Source of the DNA: Anaerocolumna chitinilytica
GTDB taxonomy: Bacteria > Bacillota > Clostridia > Lachnospirales > Lachnospiraceae
NCBI RefSeq assembly: GCF_014218355.1
Contig: NZ_AP023368.1
Coordinates: 2,794,001 to 2,858,000, forward strand
DNA: 64,000 nucleotides
Reading direction: 5' to 3'
Position numbers and translations under genes: made by a program
Shown here: positions 1 through 8,813 of the stretch, piece after piece
How the letters are laid out: each line of letters begins with the position of its first letter
Position numbering within the stretch: position 1 is the stretch's first letter
The notes under the pieces: model-generated
What the model was told of the DNA's origin: nothing
The model's input: the letters and a program-made list of their open reading frames with translations, nothing else
The model's database searches: none

Positions 1-690
1 CTTACCTTCATAAGTCATTGCTTCCATAATACTGTCACCAACACTGTTATAAACTATATAACCGTCACGAAAGTCGGAAATGTAGATGTCATTTTTATCA
101 ATCTCATAGCTCTTAAGTACTTTTCCGGTAGGGTCAATTTGTTGTATTTCCTTGCCTGTATATACATAAGCCGTTCCGTTTTGAAAAATAGATGCTTTGT
201 CATAAATGGCAGGTAAAACAATTGTCCCAGTGGTATCAATATAACCTTCCATGGTTTTACCGTCTTTGAAATCATCAAAAACAGCCATTCCTTCATGAAA
301 ATCCCCAATAGCATAGGAACTCTTATAGATGCTCTTACCTGTCGTATCAATAACACTATATTCATTATCCTCAGAGGTATATACGACAGCATAACCTTCG
401 CTGAACTCGGAAGCCTGGTCATAGACAGGACTAATTACAAAAACACCGGTTTCATCAATATAACCGTATTTTTTTTCATTCTGGTCTGTAATATAGGCTG
501 AATATAGTCTCTCAACACCTTTGTCAGTGGTAGCTTTTAATGTATTTTCATCTGCATCAGCCGTAATTACATCTGTTCGGCTTGCTGCATTATCAACATT
601 CTTTATCACTTGTTCATCCTTATTTTGTCTGCTGCAGCCGCTTGCCGCAAGAACTGTAAGCAGCAGTATAAGAAATCTGATTTTATTCAT
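1..690 (-). CDS. WG-repeat lipoprotein, 3' end outside window
   Basis: Reading leftward from the ATG at 690, the frame stays open for 230 codons to the window edge, so the C-terminus is missing. The N-terminus is a lipoprotein signal: a basic start, a leucine-rich stretch and a cysteine in the context AASGC. After a polar linker come units of the WG-repeat type, such as KYGYIDETG followed by ISPVYDQASEFSEGYAVV, and later GYIDTTG followed by LPAIYDKA. Such repeats form beta-rich surface domains of unknown ligand. The gene is probably an exported, membrane-anchored protein. Its function is not known. Confidence 0.8.
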   Translation of the reverse strand, partial: MNKIRFLILLLTVLAASGCSRQNKDEQVIKNVDNAASRTDVITADADENTLKATTDKGVERLYSAYITDQNEKKYGYIDETGVFVISPVYDQASEFSEGYAVVYTSEDNEYSVIDTTGKSIYKSSYAIGDFHEGMAVFDDFKDGKTMEGYIDTTGTIVLPAIYDKASIFQNGTAYVYTGKEIQQIDPTGKVLKSYEIDKNDIYISDFRDGYIVYNSVGDSIMEAMTYEGK

Positions 691-838
691 ACAGCTTCTC
701 CTTGTAGTCTTTTCATTTTTTCTTTATCCTTCAATTTGAGTTAATATTTGAATCAACAATATCAATGGACTTTATTTGCTAAGTATATTATACCAGCGAT
801 ACAGGCAGGTTTCAAATTAAGTTTGTGTGACAAAATCA

Positions 839-1678
839 TTACATACTATTGCGGTAATCACCTGGGGTACAGCCAAAAGCTTTGTAGAAGGCACGGTAAA
901 AAGTCCTAGTACTGTCAAAGCCGCAGGAGAGGGCTATATCTGTAACTGTATCATTGGTATCCTGTAAAAGCTTTAGAGCGTGCCTGCTTCTTAGTCCGTT
1001 AATATAATCTACCAGAGAACAATCAAAATATTCATTAAAAATATGAGAAAAGCGGCTCTTACTATAGCCAAAATGTGCTGCAGTTTCCTCTAATTTAAGC
1101 GGTTTCAGATAATTATCCTGCAAATATATAAGAATTTCTTGCGCCAGAGAGATTGTTCGGCTGCTTTCGGTTTCAGTTAATCCGCTTTCTTTTATCAAAA
1201 GCCCTAAGAGTGCATAAGAATAACCTTTTCGAATACCGGCTGTTATCGCTTCATTACTATTTACATCATATAAACTTAAGGTCTTAAAAAGATGAAGTAA
1301 TTCTTGAGTATTAGGTGAATTATCAATTAAAGGCTTTACAAAAGTTTTTTTTGCAAGCTGTGTCTTGTAAGAGGGAACAGAATCCAGGGGAATAATTGCA
1401 ATATACGCCTTTGAATAATAATCCGTATCATAGCTGTGGATATAATAACTTGGAATAATGAAAATCTGGTTCTCCTGAAGACAATAGAGCTGGCTGTTCA
1501 GAGTAACTTTTAATTCTCCTTCTGTTACATAGATTAATTCGATACTACTGTGAAAATGAGGCCAGAACTTATTATTGACGACCTCCCAGCAGTTAAAGGT
1601 TTGTTTGCTGTCTCTCATATATTCATAGGAGGAATCACCGCGGTATCGGTTTACTTTACTGTTGGTTTTTTCTTTCAT
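839..1678 (-). CDS. AraC-family transcriptional regulator
   Basis: A 279-residue protein with a cupin-like ligand domain at about 30-105 (HFHSSIELIYVTEGE) and a C-terminal double helix-turn-helix of AraC type at about 178-277, including IALSCGFDSTRTFYRAF and GCTPGDYR. AAAGGGA lies before the ATG. It is divergent from the sugar isomerase at 1874, and the 195 bp between them hold both promoters, so it most likely controls that gene in response to a sugar. The inducer cannot be read from sequence. Confidence 0.9.
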   Translation of the reverse strand: MKEKTNSKVNRYRGDSSYEYMRDSKQTFNCWEVVNNKFWPHFHSSIELIYVTEGELKVTLNSQLYCLQENQIFIIPSYYIHSYDTDYYSKAYIAIIPLDSVPSYKTQLAKKTFVKPLIDNSPNTQELLHLFKTLSLYDVNSNEAITAGIRKGYSYALLGLLIKESGLTETESSRTISLAQEILIYLQDNYLKPLKLEETAAHFGYSKSRFSHIFNEYFDCSLVDYINGLRSRHALKLLQDTNDTVTDIALSCGFDSTRTFYRAFYKAFGCTPGDYRNSM

Positions 1679-1873
1679 TGGAACATTCCCTTTGCAGCAT
1701 TTTTTGACATAAGAATACCATCATCTGGCACGACATATAACTTTTATACTATTATAATGTATTCGTGAACATAATACAAATAGTTATATACAGCAATAAC
1801 TGACATAATCATATTGACTGTGGAAGTGATATTTTTCTTTCCGGCAGCAAATTAATGAAGGAGGATTTGTAAA

Positions 1874-2596
1874 ATGCAAAAGGGTTTACAATTATATACG
1901 ATTCGAGACTCTTATAAAAATGGTGAAGAGTTTAAAGGGGTTCTTAAGGCGGTGAAAGAGCTTGGATATGAGCAGGTGGAATTTGCCGGCTTTTCCGACC
2001 TTACAGCTGAGGAATTAAGAGATTATTTAAAGGAACTGGGTTTGACACCTATCTCCAGCCATCAAAGTTTGGTCAACCTGAAATCACATCTGGAAGAAAC
2101 AATAAGTTATCATAAGGCTCTGGGAATACCCTATATTATCTTAGCATATGCACCGACTTCTACCCCGGAAGAGATGGATGAACTTATAAGTGTTCTTCAG
2201 AATGCGAAAGATGTAATCAAAGAGAATGGTATGGAATTATTGTATCATAACCATTCTCATGAATTTGTAAAATTACCCGACGGAAGAGTACCCATGGATC
2301 TTATCAGAGAAACTGTTAGATTAGAGCTTGATACCTTCTGGGTATTTCATGCAGGAGTTGAGCCTTGTTCTTACATAAAAGAACATGAGAAAGAAATTGC
2401 ACTAATCCATTTAAAGGACGGAGATTTCGAAGGACATCCTCTTGCAGTTGGTGAAGGCTATAACAATGTAAAAGGTATTGTTGCTATGGCTAAAAATATT
2501 GGTTTAGAGCAGATAATCGTTGAAAATGATCATCCGGTGCCCGATGGTATCAGCGATATCGGAAGAAGTATTGAATATTTAAAGAAGTTAATATAA
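1874..2596 (+). CDS. Sugar phosphate isomerase/epimerase (TIM barrel, xylose isomerase-like)
   Basis: A 240-residue single-domain protein of the AP-endonuclease-2/xylose-isomerase-like barrel. Likely metal and substrate residues are in VEFAGF, YHNHSHEF, LELDTFW, HLKDGD and VENDHP, the usual Glu/His/Asp/Glu pattern of these cofactor-independent isomerases. The start follows GAAGGAGGA. The gene stands alone, divergent from an AraC regulator and closed by a terminator. Family members act on free or phosphorylated ketoses and inositol derivatives; the substrate here is unknown. Confidence 0.85.
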   Translation: MQKGLQLYTIRDSYKNGEEFKGVLKAVKELGYEQVEFAGFSDLTAEELRDYLKELGLTPISSHQSLVNLKSHLEETISYHKALGIPYIILAYAPTSTPEEMDELISVLQNAKDVIKENGMELLYHNHSHEFVKLPDGRVPMDLIRETVRLELDTFWVFHAGVEPCSYIKEHEKEIALIHLKDGDFEGHPLAVGEGYNNVKGIVAMAKNIGLEQIIVENDHPVPDGISDIGRSIEYLKKLI

Positions 2597-2603
2597 TTTA
2601 TAT

Positions 2604-2647
2604 ACTGCTAAACAGCTCAATGATAGATGAGGTGTTTAGCAGTTTTT
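2604..2647 (+). terminator. Intrinsic terminator of the sugar isomerase gene
   Basis: Ten-base perfect arms (2604-2613 and 2634-2643) followed by five T, just after the stop codon. Confidence 0.85.
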
Positions 2648-2767
2648 AGTTAGGCAGTTATGAAGTAAGCTATATACCTAGAATATAACTTATTTGGTCG
2701 GAAGTTACTGAAAGGAAGCATAATATAAAGAAATAGAACAACAAATGGTTGAAATATAGTAAATATT

Positions 2768-2854
2768 TTGACATAAAGTAAAATATAGAATATAATAATA
2801 GATAATTACTGCATAAAGGAAATAATTGACATTATCTAGAAAATACACTACAAT
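2768..2854 (+). promoter_or_regulatory. Two tandem sigma-A-type promoters
   Basis: P1 has TTGACA at 2768-2773, a 17-base spacer and TATAAT at 2791-2796. P2 has TTGACA at 2826-2831, a 17-base spacer and TACAAT at 2849-2854. Both point at the small gene at 2920. P1 is a perfect consensus. Confidence 0.8.
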
Positions 2855-2919
2855 TAATAACAGGCTAACTATTAAATATTTTCCGGGTTTGGAAGATGTT
2901 TCGTTAGGAGGTGAAACAG

Positions 2920-3021
2920 ATGGGAGATAAGAATCCAAAGAAAGCACCTAAGAAAAAACAAGGTTCAGAAAAGTCCGCACCTCAGGCATCAGCAGCAGCT
3001 TCTTCGAAAAAGGCAAAATAA
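2920..3021 (+). CDS. Small basic Lys/Ala-rich peptide, 33 residues
   Basis: The ATG follows the strong site TAGGAGG and encodes MGDKNPKKAPKKKQ..., ending SSKKAK. It is almost entirely Lys, Ala, Ser and Pro, with no hydrophobic core, so it is probably unstructured and may bind nucleic acid or other polyanions. Two consensus promoters upstream and a perfect 24-bp hairpin downstream argue that this is a real, well expressed single-gene unit. It resembles short Lys-rich hypothetical proteins of Clostridia. No function is assigned. Confidence 0.75.
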   Translation: MGDKNPKKAPKKKQGSEKSAPQASAAASSKKAK

Positions 3022-3028
3022 TGAACGT

Positions 3029-3082
3029 AAAAGCTTAACATAAAAAATTCCCATTGAAGGGAATTTTTTATGTTAAGCTTTT
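3029..3082. terminator. Bidirectional terminator, perfect 24-bp stem
   Basis: Arms 3029-3052 and 3059-3082 are exactly complementary around a 6-base loop, with A and T tracts at the ends. It can stop transcription from the small peptide gene (rightward) and from the mraY-like operon (leftward). Confidence 0.9.
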
Positions 3083-3174
3083 ATTTTGATTGGGTACGAT
3101 CCGTTTGAAAATGTATTTGAATCCTTTCTCTTCCGTTACAGGAGAAGAAAAGTCATGCTTTGCTGAAGAAAAGA

Positions 3175-4140
3175 TTATGAAAGCAGAAGCCAAATCAATG
3201 TAAAGGAGATAAGTATCTGAATAATAGCAAACTTGAATACTACCTGAGTATTTGACCATCCCAGTCTTTTTCTTACATGGTCATGTATGGGGGTAATGGT
3301 ATTCTTTAATATGTGTATTTTTAAGAAACGAATCAGAGATACTTTAATCAGTCCAAGGCCGCCGTCTACGATAAGCATAAAAGCAACCGGTATATAAAGC
3401 AAAGGACTGCCTGTTTTTAGGATTGCTACTGCAATGAAAAAGCCTAAGGCCCTGGAACCGGCATCGCCCATCATCATAAGACTTGGCGTAGCATTAAACC
3501 ACAGGTAACTCATAATACAGGACACCATAATTAGTAACATATAGGTATCGTTAGGATCCATTCCCTTTAATCTTCCTATGCCAAATATAGTTAATAATGT
3601 TATGACAGAAAGAGTGCCGGATAAACCATCAACACCATCGGAACAGTTGGTTACATTAATGGATACCCAGATCAATACAGTAGCTAAGATAACGAAAAGT
3701 ACCGGTGGAATAGTAACCGGATTGCTCATAAAGGGTATTTCAAAGGTAGAAGAGTTAAAATTTACATAGGTTATAGCGGTTGTTAATGCAATAGCAAAGT
3801 CAAGTAGGCCCTTCTTTAATTCACCCCAGGGGTTTTTAGAACAGTCATCTAAAAATCCTGTCAGCATGGCGGCTAATAGCATAATAATATAAATCAGTTC
3901 ATCTGTGGATATAGGCAGGAAAAGGAGTGCTGAAACCGCAAAGGTTAGAATAAAGAGAAAACCGGCACCTCTTGGCTTTCCTTGAGAGAGCTTTCCATCA
4001 TGGGCGAATTCACGGCCGCCGTCTCTTGGCAGAATACCTGTACCGAATTTTAATAATAAAAATGTAGCAGCATAGGTAAAGAGGATACCAATTAAAGCTG
4101 TCATTTTGTGATCTAAATGTGTATTAAGCAATGTTATCAT
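3175..4140 (-). CDS. MraY/WecA-family phospho-sugar:undecaprenyl-phosphate transferase
   Basis: A 321-residue polytopic membrane protein of the polyprenyl-phosphate N-acetylhexosamine-1-phosphate transferase family. Visible motifs are FLDDCSKNPWGE (Asp pair), NVTNCSDGVDGLSG (the nucleophile loop), MMGDAGSRALGF and TPIHDHVRKRLGWS, the last matching the PIHHHxE/KKGW loop of MraY. It could make lipid I or start a teichoic-acid or polysaccharide lipid. Its place in an operon with spore photoproduct lyase, away from a division cluster, suggests an accessory or spore-related MraY paralogue. Its ATG overlaps the previous gene's stop by 4 bases. Confidence 0.85.
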   Translation of the reverse strand: MITLLNTHLDHKMTALIGILFTYAATFLLLKFGTGILPRDGGREFAHDGKLSQGKPRGAGFLFILTFAVSALLFLPISTDELIYIIMLLAAMLTGFLDDCSKNPWGELKKGLLDFAIALTTAITYVNFNSSTFEIPFMSNPVTIPPVLFVILATVLIWVSINVTNCSDGVDGLSGTLSVITLLTIFGIGRLKGMDPNDTYMLLIMVSCIMSYLWFNATPSLMMMGDAGSRALGFFIAVAILKTGSPLLYIPVAFMLIVDGGLGLIKVSLIRFLKIHILKNTITPIHDHVRKRLGWSNTQVVFKFAIIQILISFTLIWLLLS

Positions 4141-4856
4141 GATTTTCTCCTATCATTTATTTTTTGAATACGGTGCAGCTGAGGTTTGAGAGTGATTTCT
4201 GTAACCACTAGACCTTCCCTGCCGGTTATCATCATCTGTACGGCGTCTGCTACTTCTTCAGGCAGCAGATAAGTATCTGGTGTTTCACCTTCTCTAAAGT
4301 CTGCATTCCGGTAAAAATTACTTTTTGTCATATCCGGATGAATGGTACAGACCCGGACACCATACTTTCTCACCTCATCAAAGAGGCTTGCGGAAAAGCT
4401 GGTCAGCGCGGCTTTGGTGGCGCCGTAAGCACAGCCATGGGTATTACTTTTACCTGCAGTGACAGAGGATATGTTAATAATACTTCCTTTATGTTTTTTT
4501 AAATCCCGGAGTAACAATTGGCTTAGAAGCATCGGAACTTCCACATTCACGGAGACCATTTCATGAATTTTCTTTTGATTTAATTCTTCATGGGGACCGA
4601 AATATCCAACACCAGCATTATTGACCAACAGCTGTATTTCGGCTTGCCTTTGAATATCCTTAATGTATTCCGTCAGCTGGGATACATTGGTGATATCACA
4701 GGTAACCGGATGATAATTATTGTTTGTTATAGAATTTTCTTCAAAGTTCCTGCCAAAACCATATACCTGATAATTCAGTTTCAGCAGCATTTCTGTGATT
4801 TTAAGACCGATACCGGAAGAGGCGCCGGTCACTATGGCAGTTTTCATATCATTCAC
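4137..4856 (-). CDS. Short-chain dehydrogenase/reductase
   Basis: A 239-residue classical SDR. The Rossmann motif TGASSGIG is at 10-17, NNAG at 79-82, and the catalytic set is Ser130/131, Tyr144 and Lys148 (YGATK). Such enzymes oxidise or reduce hydroxyl or keto groups with NAD(P)(H); the substrate is unknown. It is the third gene of the leftward operon, starting directly after the photoproduct lyase stop and overlapping the mraY-like start by 4 bases, so the four genes are probably co-translated. Confidence 0.9.
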   Translation of the reverse strand: MNDMKTAIVTGASSGIGLKITEMLLKLNYQVYGFGRNFEENSITNNNYHPVTCDITNVSQLTEYIKDIQRQAEIQLLVNNAGVGYFGPHEELNQKKIHEMVSVNVEVPMLLSQLLLRDLKKHKGSIINISSVTAGKSNTHGCAYGATKAALTSFSASLFDEVRKYGVRVCTIHPDMTKSNFYRNADFREGETPDTYLLPEEVADAVQMMITGREGLVVTEITLKPQLHRIQKINDRRKS

Positions 4857-5879
4857 TTATGTCTCCTTCCAGAGATAAATAGTATCCTCCTTTATCCATT
4901 TCGTCAACTCTAAAGTACAAAAGGTTAACATTTCCTCCGCAAGAGCTTTATCATAACTTAGGACACCAGAAGAATTAGTATAGGGATATTGCAAAACGTA
5001 GGAATCGCCCCGTTGTTTACGCATAATTTTTAAAAAATCTTTCGGAATCCGAAAACAGCCAAGACTGACATCCTTAACCTTGTTAGCAGGAATCTTCTGA
5101 AATACCTCTGAAAAGAACTCCGAATATAGTTCCTTCCAGTTCTTCACAGCTAAAAGGGGGTCAAAGCATAACCGCACTTGAAATTCCAAGTTAAGAGCAG
5201 TATTGATTGCCTCAAGCCTCTGTGAAAGGGTTGGCGTATGATGCTCAAGAGATTCCCTTATGGCAGGAGGAGATAAGGTCCATGCAAAAATAAAGTTCTT
5301 TAAAGGGACCAGGTCTCTCAATATATCGGAATAAGCGCTTTTGGTACGGCATTCTATGGTAAGTCTTTCATGGGTCATAGCAAAAGCATGAAAGGCTTTA
5401 ACAAACCCAAGAAAGTGCTCTAAGGCCAGCAGGTCTGTATCATAAGAAATACATAGGTATATGTCTTTTGTTTGAAGCAGTTCTTCCAATTCGGCAAAGG
5501 TATCCTCTAGATTCACAAATATCACAATATTAGCACTGGGATACATTCCCTGTAAATAGCAGTATTCACAGTCATAAATACAATTCATAACGCAGGAAGT
5601 ATAGTAAAAATCATTATTTCCAAAATCCTGGCAGGTAGGAGCTCCTTCATAAAGCAGGGAAGAGCGGCTTTTAGCAAGGATAATAGAAGGACTTTTTTTC
5701 TGCTCTGTGAATTCCTGACTGCTTCGGTTAAATACATCCTTATAGTGATTGATTTCAATAAGCGTGGCACCTGGGTAGCAATCAAGTATTTTTTTAGTAA
5801 GAGGATAATCAAAAGCTTCTTTTTCTATATATATGTGAGAAAAAAACGAATTATAAAAGGTTTTTCTTAAAGTAGTCAA
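4857..5879 (-). CDS. splB: Spore photoproduct lyase family radical SAM protein
   Basis: A 340-residue protein with the radical SAM cluster motif C-x3-C-x2-C at Cys100, Cys104 and Cys107 (CIYDCEYC), followed by YLQGMYPSANI, as in SplB. SplB uses S-adenosylmethionine to split the thymine dimer (spore photoproduct) that UV makes in spore DNA, acting at germination. By eye, the position of the B. subtilis hydrogen-donor cysteine (Cys141) aligns with Tyr147 here (SYDTDLLALEHF), and Cys83 lies just before the cluster. The start overlaps the end of the upstream nucleosidase gene by 29 bases. Confidence 0.85.
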   Translation of the reverse strand: MTTLRKTFYNSFFSHIYIEKEAFDYPLTKKILDCYPGATLIEINHYKDVFNRSSQEFTEQKKSPSIILAKSRSSLLYEGAPTCQDFGNNDFYYTSCVMNCIYDCEYCYLQGMYPSANIVIFVNLEDTFAELEELLQTKDIYLCISYDTDLLALEHFLGFVKAFHAFAMTHERLTIECRTKSAYSDILRDLVPLKNFIFAWTLSPPAIRESLEHHTPTLSQRLEAINTALNLEFQVRLCFDPLLAVKNWKELYSEFFSEVFQKIPANKVKDVSLGCFRIPKDFLKIMRKQRGDSYVLQYPYTNSSGVLSYDKALAEEMLTFCTLELTKWIKEDTIYLWKET

Positions 5880-6735
5880 GGTATTTCTTTCCTTCCGTTT
5901 TACTTTTAGCCGGTAAAGGTAAATCCTGTGCCAAATGTTTTATAAAGGAGAGAAATTCACCATTCACCAGTTTGTAATAACGCAGATATTGCTTTAGTTC
6001 ATGTTCCATAGTTACTGATAGCTTCAAATTATCAAAGAGATAGCTTAAATACTCCATTTCCTCTTTGACAAAATCATTGTCATTTTTAGCCCTATTATTC
6101 AAGAGATTCTCTATCCAATCTGTAATAATCTCAATATTGCTTTCTATTAAGGCGCTGACATCAAGGTTCTTATAGGAATTTACAGAATTTACATCCATAT
6201 AATCAGATATTATCTTAATAAATATCATTTGATGAGGTTTTAGAAAATAAATACCCGCCTGATAGAGAGCAGTGGCTTCCATATCTGCAAATACATGTCC
6301 ATCTATAAAATCTGAAACTTTCGTTACTGTAGGAGAAGTCTCTTTAGCGGCTTTGGATTCATACTGTTTGTGAAACGAGGTTATAATGCTTCCTTCTCTA
6401 AAGGGATGGTTATAGAGTATGTCAGGAAAATAAGTGTGCCCGGTTTCCTGCTCTATCAATTTATTACACAGGATAACAGTTCCAAGTGGTAAATCTTTTC
6501 GTATGCTGCCGCAGATTCCCACATTCAAAAAGAAGTCGTCTGATGACGGCGGTTCTTTCGTAAGAAAAGAAGCAGTAACGATAGCTGACTCCATTGGACC
6601 GGTGCCGGTTATATATAATACAATATTTTCTTTTCGAAAAACTTGAAAAGAAGAGTATGATAAATCTTTTTTTAAATCAAAATATTCTATAAAGGGCTTT
6701 GCTTCACAATGAAGCGCAGCAGCAATAATCAGCAT
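5851..6735 (-). CDS. Nucleoside phosphorylase/MTA-SAH nucleosidase-like protein with extra C-terminal domain
   Basis: A 294-residue protein. Residues 1-210 are a nucleosidase fold: NVGICGS (71-77) matches the NIGTAGG loop, DMEATAL at 151-157 holds the nucleoside-binding Met-Glu, and Asp178 in KIISD matches the catalytic acid. The remaining 85 residues are a charged helical extension not found in plain Pfs/MtnN enzymes (about 230 residues). It is the first gene of the operon and overlaps splB by 29 bases. Family enzymes cleave adenine from methylthioadenosine, S-adenosylhomocysteine or 5'-deoxyadenosine, the last being a radical SAM by-product. The exact substrate is unproven. Confidence 0.75.
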   Translation of the reverse strand: MLIIAAALHCEAKPFIEYFDLKKDLSYSSFQVFRKENIVLYITGTGPMESAIVTASFLTKEPPSSDDFFLNVGICGSIRKDLPLGTVILCNKLIEQETGHTYFPDILYNHPFREGSIITSFHKQYESKAAKETSPTVTKVSDFIDGHVFADMEATALYQAGIYFLKPHQMIFIKIISDYMDVNSVNSYKNLDVSALIESNIEIITDWIENLLNNRAKNDNDFVKEEMEYLSYLFDNLKLSVTMEHELKQYLRYYKLVNGEFLSFIKHLAQDLPLPAKSKTEGKKYLDYFKKNLL

Positions 6736-6889
6736 AATAATATAGGCAAAATGCCTGCTCCTTCCAAAATCTCACCTTTCATTATGGGTAACTTTTTAAT
6801 GCATGTCAATCCATTGATGAGAATTTCTTTAAAAAATATTGATTGATACATAAGAAATAGATATAATATTCAAATAAAATGTAGAAGGA

Positions 6890-7903
6890 ATGATGAATAT
6901 GAATTTTTTAATGCCCGGTGAATGGATGGAACATGAACGGACTTTTATAGAATGGCCGGTAAAGGATTCCCTTGTAAACCCCGACAATTACGACGAAGTG
7001 CTAATAGGTTATAGGGAGGTTATAAAGGCAATCAGTGAATTTGAGCCGGTTACGGTTATCATAAATAAAGGCGAGGAACACCCCTTACTTACGGAAATAA
7101 AGGAATATGCCACTCTTCTTGAGATACCCCATAACGATGCCTGGTGTAGAGATAACGGTCCTACATTTGTCCGCAGTGAGAATAACTCCCTGGTAGCAAT
7201 GAACTGGAAGTTTAACGCTTGGGGAGAAAAGTATATCCCCTACGATTTGGATGATAAGGTAGCACAGGAAGTTGCAAAACATTATCACATACCTGTAGAA
7301 AATGTGGACATCATATTAGAAGGCGGCTCCATTCATTCCGATGGAGAAGGCACTATGCTTACTACGGAGGAATGTCTCCTGAATAAAAATCGAAACCCAC
7401 ATCTGACAAAAGAGGAAATTGAGGAAATCATAAAGCCAAGGCTAGGTGTAGATAAGATAATCTGGTTAAAGAAAGGATTATACGGTGATGAAACCGACGG
7501 GCATGTAGATAACGCGGTCTGCTTTGCCGGCCCTGGTAAGGTAATCATACAGATGTGCGATGATAGTGAAGACCCTAATTATCAGATAAATCATGAAAAT
7601 CTTAAGATATTAGAAGAAGCAGAGGATGCGAAAGGAAGAAAATTAGATATTGTAAAACTTCCTCAGCCTCCGATAAGGAATTATATGGGGGAGAGATTGA
7701 CCCTTAGCTATATTAATTTCTATTTTGTAAATGGTGGAATCATACTTCCTGTATTTGGCGGTGATGCTGCTGATACGGATATCGAAACCGAAAGAATCCT
7801 ATCATGGACATTTCCGGAGAGAAGAATAAGAACTGTAGATGGTATGCCACTTATAAAAGAAGGCGGCAATGTACACTGTATCACACAGCAAATGCCCAAA
7901 TAA
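6890..7903 (+). CDS. aguA: Agmatine deiminase
   Basis: A 337-residue guanidine-group-modifying enzyme. It has the opening MPGEW, WCRDNGPTF, WKFNAWG, LEGGSIHSDGEG, GDETDGHVDN and the C-terminal catalytic cysteine Cys330 in EGGNVHC. It hydrolyses agmatine to N-carbamoylputrescine and ammonia in the cytosol. The next gene, 23 bases on, does the following step. Three ATG codons lie at 6890, 6893 and 6899; AGAAGGA directly touches the first, so 6899 (about 9 bases of spacing) may be the true start. Confidence 0.95.
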   Translation: MMNMNFLMPGEWMEHERTFIEWPVKDSLVNPDNYDEVLIGYREVIKAISEFEPVTVIINKGEEHPLLTEIKEYATLLEIPHNDAWCRDNGPTFVRSENNSLVAMNWKFNAWGEKYIPYDLDDKVAQEVAKHYHIPVENVDIILEGGSIHSDGEGTMLTTEECLLNKNRNPHLTKEEIEEIIKPRLGVDKIIWLKKGLYGDETDGHVDNAVCFAGPGKVIIQMCDDSEDPNYQINHENLKILEEAEDAKGRKLDIVKLPQPPIRNYMGERLTLSYINFYFVNGGIILPVFGGDAADTDIETERILSWTFPERRIRTVDGMPLIKEGGNVHCITQQMPK

Positions 7904-7926
7904 TGGTCTAAAGAAAAGAGGTCTAT

Positions 7927-8802
7927 ATGAGAAAAGTAGTAGTTGCAGCCACCCAGATGAGCTGCAGTGAGGAAATAGAGAAGAATATTGAGAAAGCGGA
8001 TAAGCTTGTAAGGGAAGCCGCTGCAAAGGGGGCTAATATTATCCTTTTGCAGGAACTTTTTGAGACACCTTATTTCTGCCAGAAAGAAAAGCCGGAATAT
8101 TATGAATATGCGATGGAGCTTGCCTCAAACAAGGCGGTCGCACATTTTACCAAGCTGGCTGCAGAATTAAAAGTGGTGCTTCCAATCAGTTTTTACGAAA
8201 AGAGTAATTATGCAAGATATAATTCCCTGGCTATGGTAGATGCAGATGGTAAAATACTTGGCGTCTACCGCAAGAGTCATATACCTGATGGTCCGGGATA
8301 TGAAGAAAAATATTATTTTAATCCGGGCGATACAGGATTTCAGGTGTTTCAGACGAAGTATGGTAAGGTTGGTGCAGGCATTTGCTGGGATCAATGGTTC
8401 CCGGAAGCAGCCAGATGCATGGTTCTTAAGGGAGCGGAAATATTATTTTATCCAACAGCAATCGGTTCCGAACCGGAGAACGAGGGCATTGATTCCAAGG
8501 ACCACTGGCAGAGATGTATGATAGGGCACTCTGCATGTAATCTGGTTCCGGTCGTTGCTTCCAATCGAATAGGAACTGAAAAATCAGAGGATTCGGAAAT
8601 AACCTTTTATGGTTCGTCTTTTATCACCGGAGGGACCGGTGAAGTAATTGCCGAAGCTGATAGAAGAAGCGAAGAAATTCTGACCGCTGAATTTGATTTG
8701 GATGAGCTAGAAAGAGCAAGAATAGAATGGGGAATCTTCCGTGACAGAAGACCAGATCTTTATAGCACTATTCTTACCTTTGACGGTGTAAGCCGATTAT
8801 AA
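7927..8802 (+). CDS. aguB: N-carbamoylputrescine amidase
   Basis: A 291-residue nitrilase-superfamily amidohydrolase with the catalytic triad Glu43 (LLQELF), Lys116 (YRKSHIPDGPGY) and Cys153 (GICWDQWFPE). These flanks are typical of N-carbamoylputrescine amidases. It releases putrescine, CO2 and ammonia from the product of the preceding agmatine deiminase. The two form the agmatine route to putrescine. No arginine decarboxylase gene is in the window. Confidence 0.95.
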   Translation: MRKVVVAATQMSCSEEIEKNIEKADKLVREAAAKGANIILLQELFETPYFCQKEKPEYYEYAMELASNKAVAHFTKLAAELKVVLPISFYEKSNYARYNSLAMVDADGKILGVYRKSHIPDGPGYEEKYYFNPGDTGFQVFQTKYGKVGAGICWDQWFPEAARCMVLKGAEILFYPTAIGSEPENEGIDSKDHWQRCMIGHSACNLVPVVASNRIGTEKSEDSEITFYGSSFITGGTGEVIAEADRRSEEILTAEFDLDELERARIEWGIFRDRRPDLYSTILTFDGVSRL

Positions 8803-8813
8803 TAAAGAAAATA

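Noticed and set aside
2705..2947. 80-residue leftward frame
   Set aside because: It is antisense to the double promoter and small basic gene, which explain the region better.
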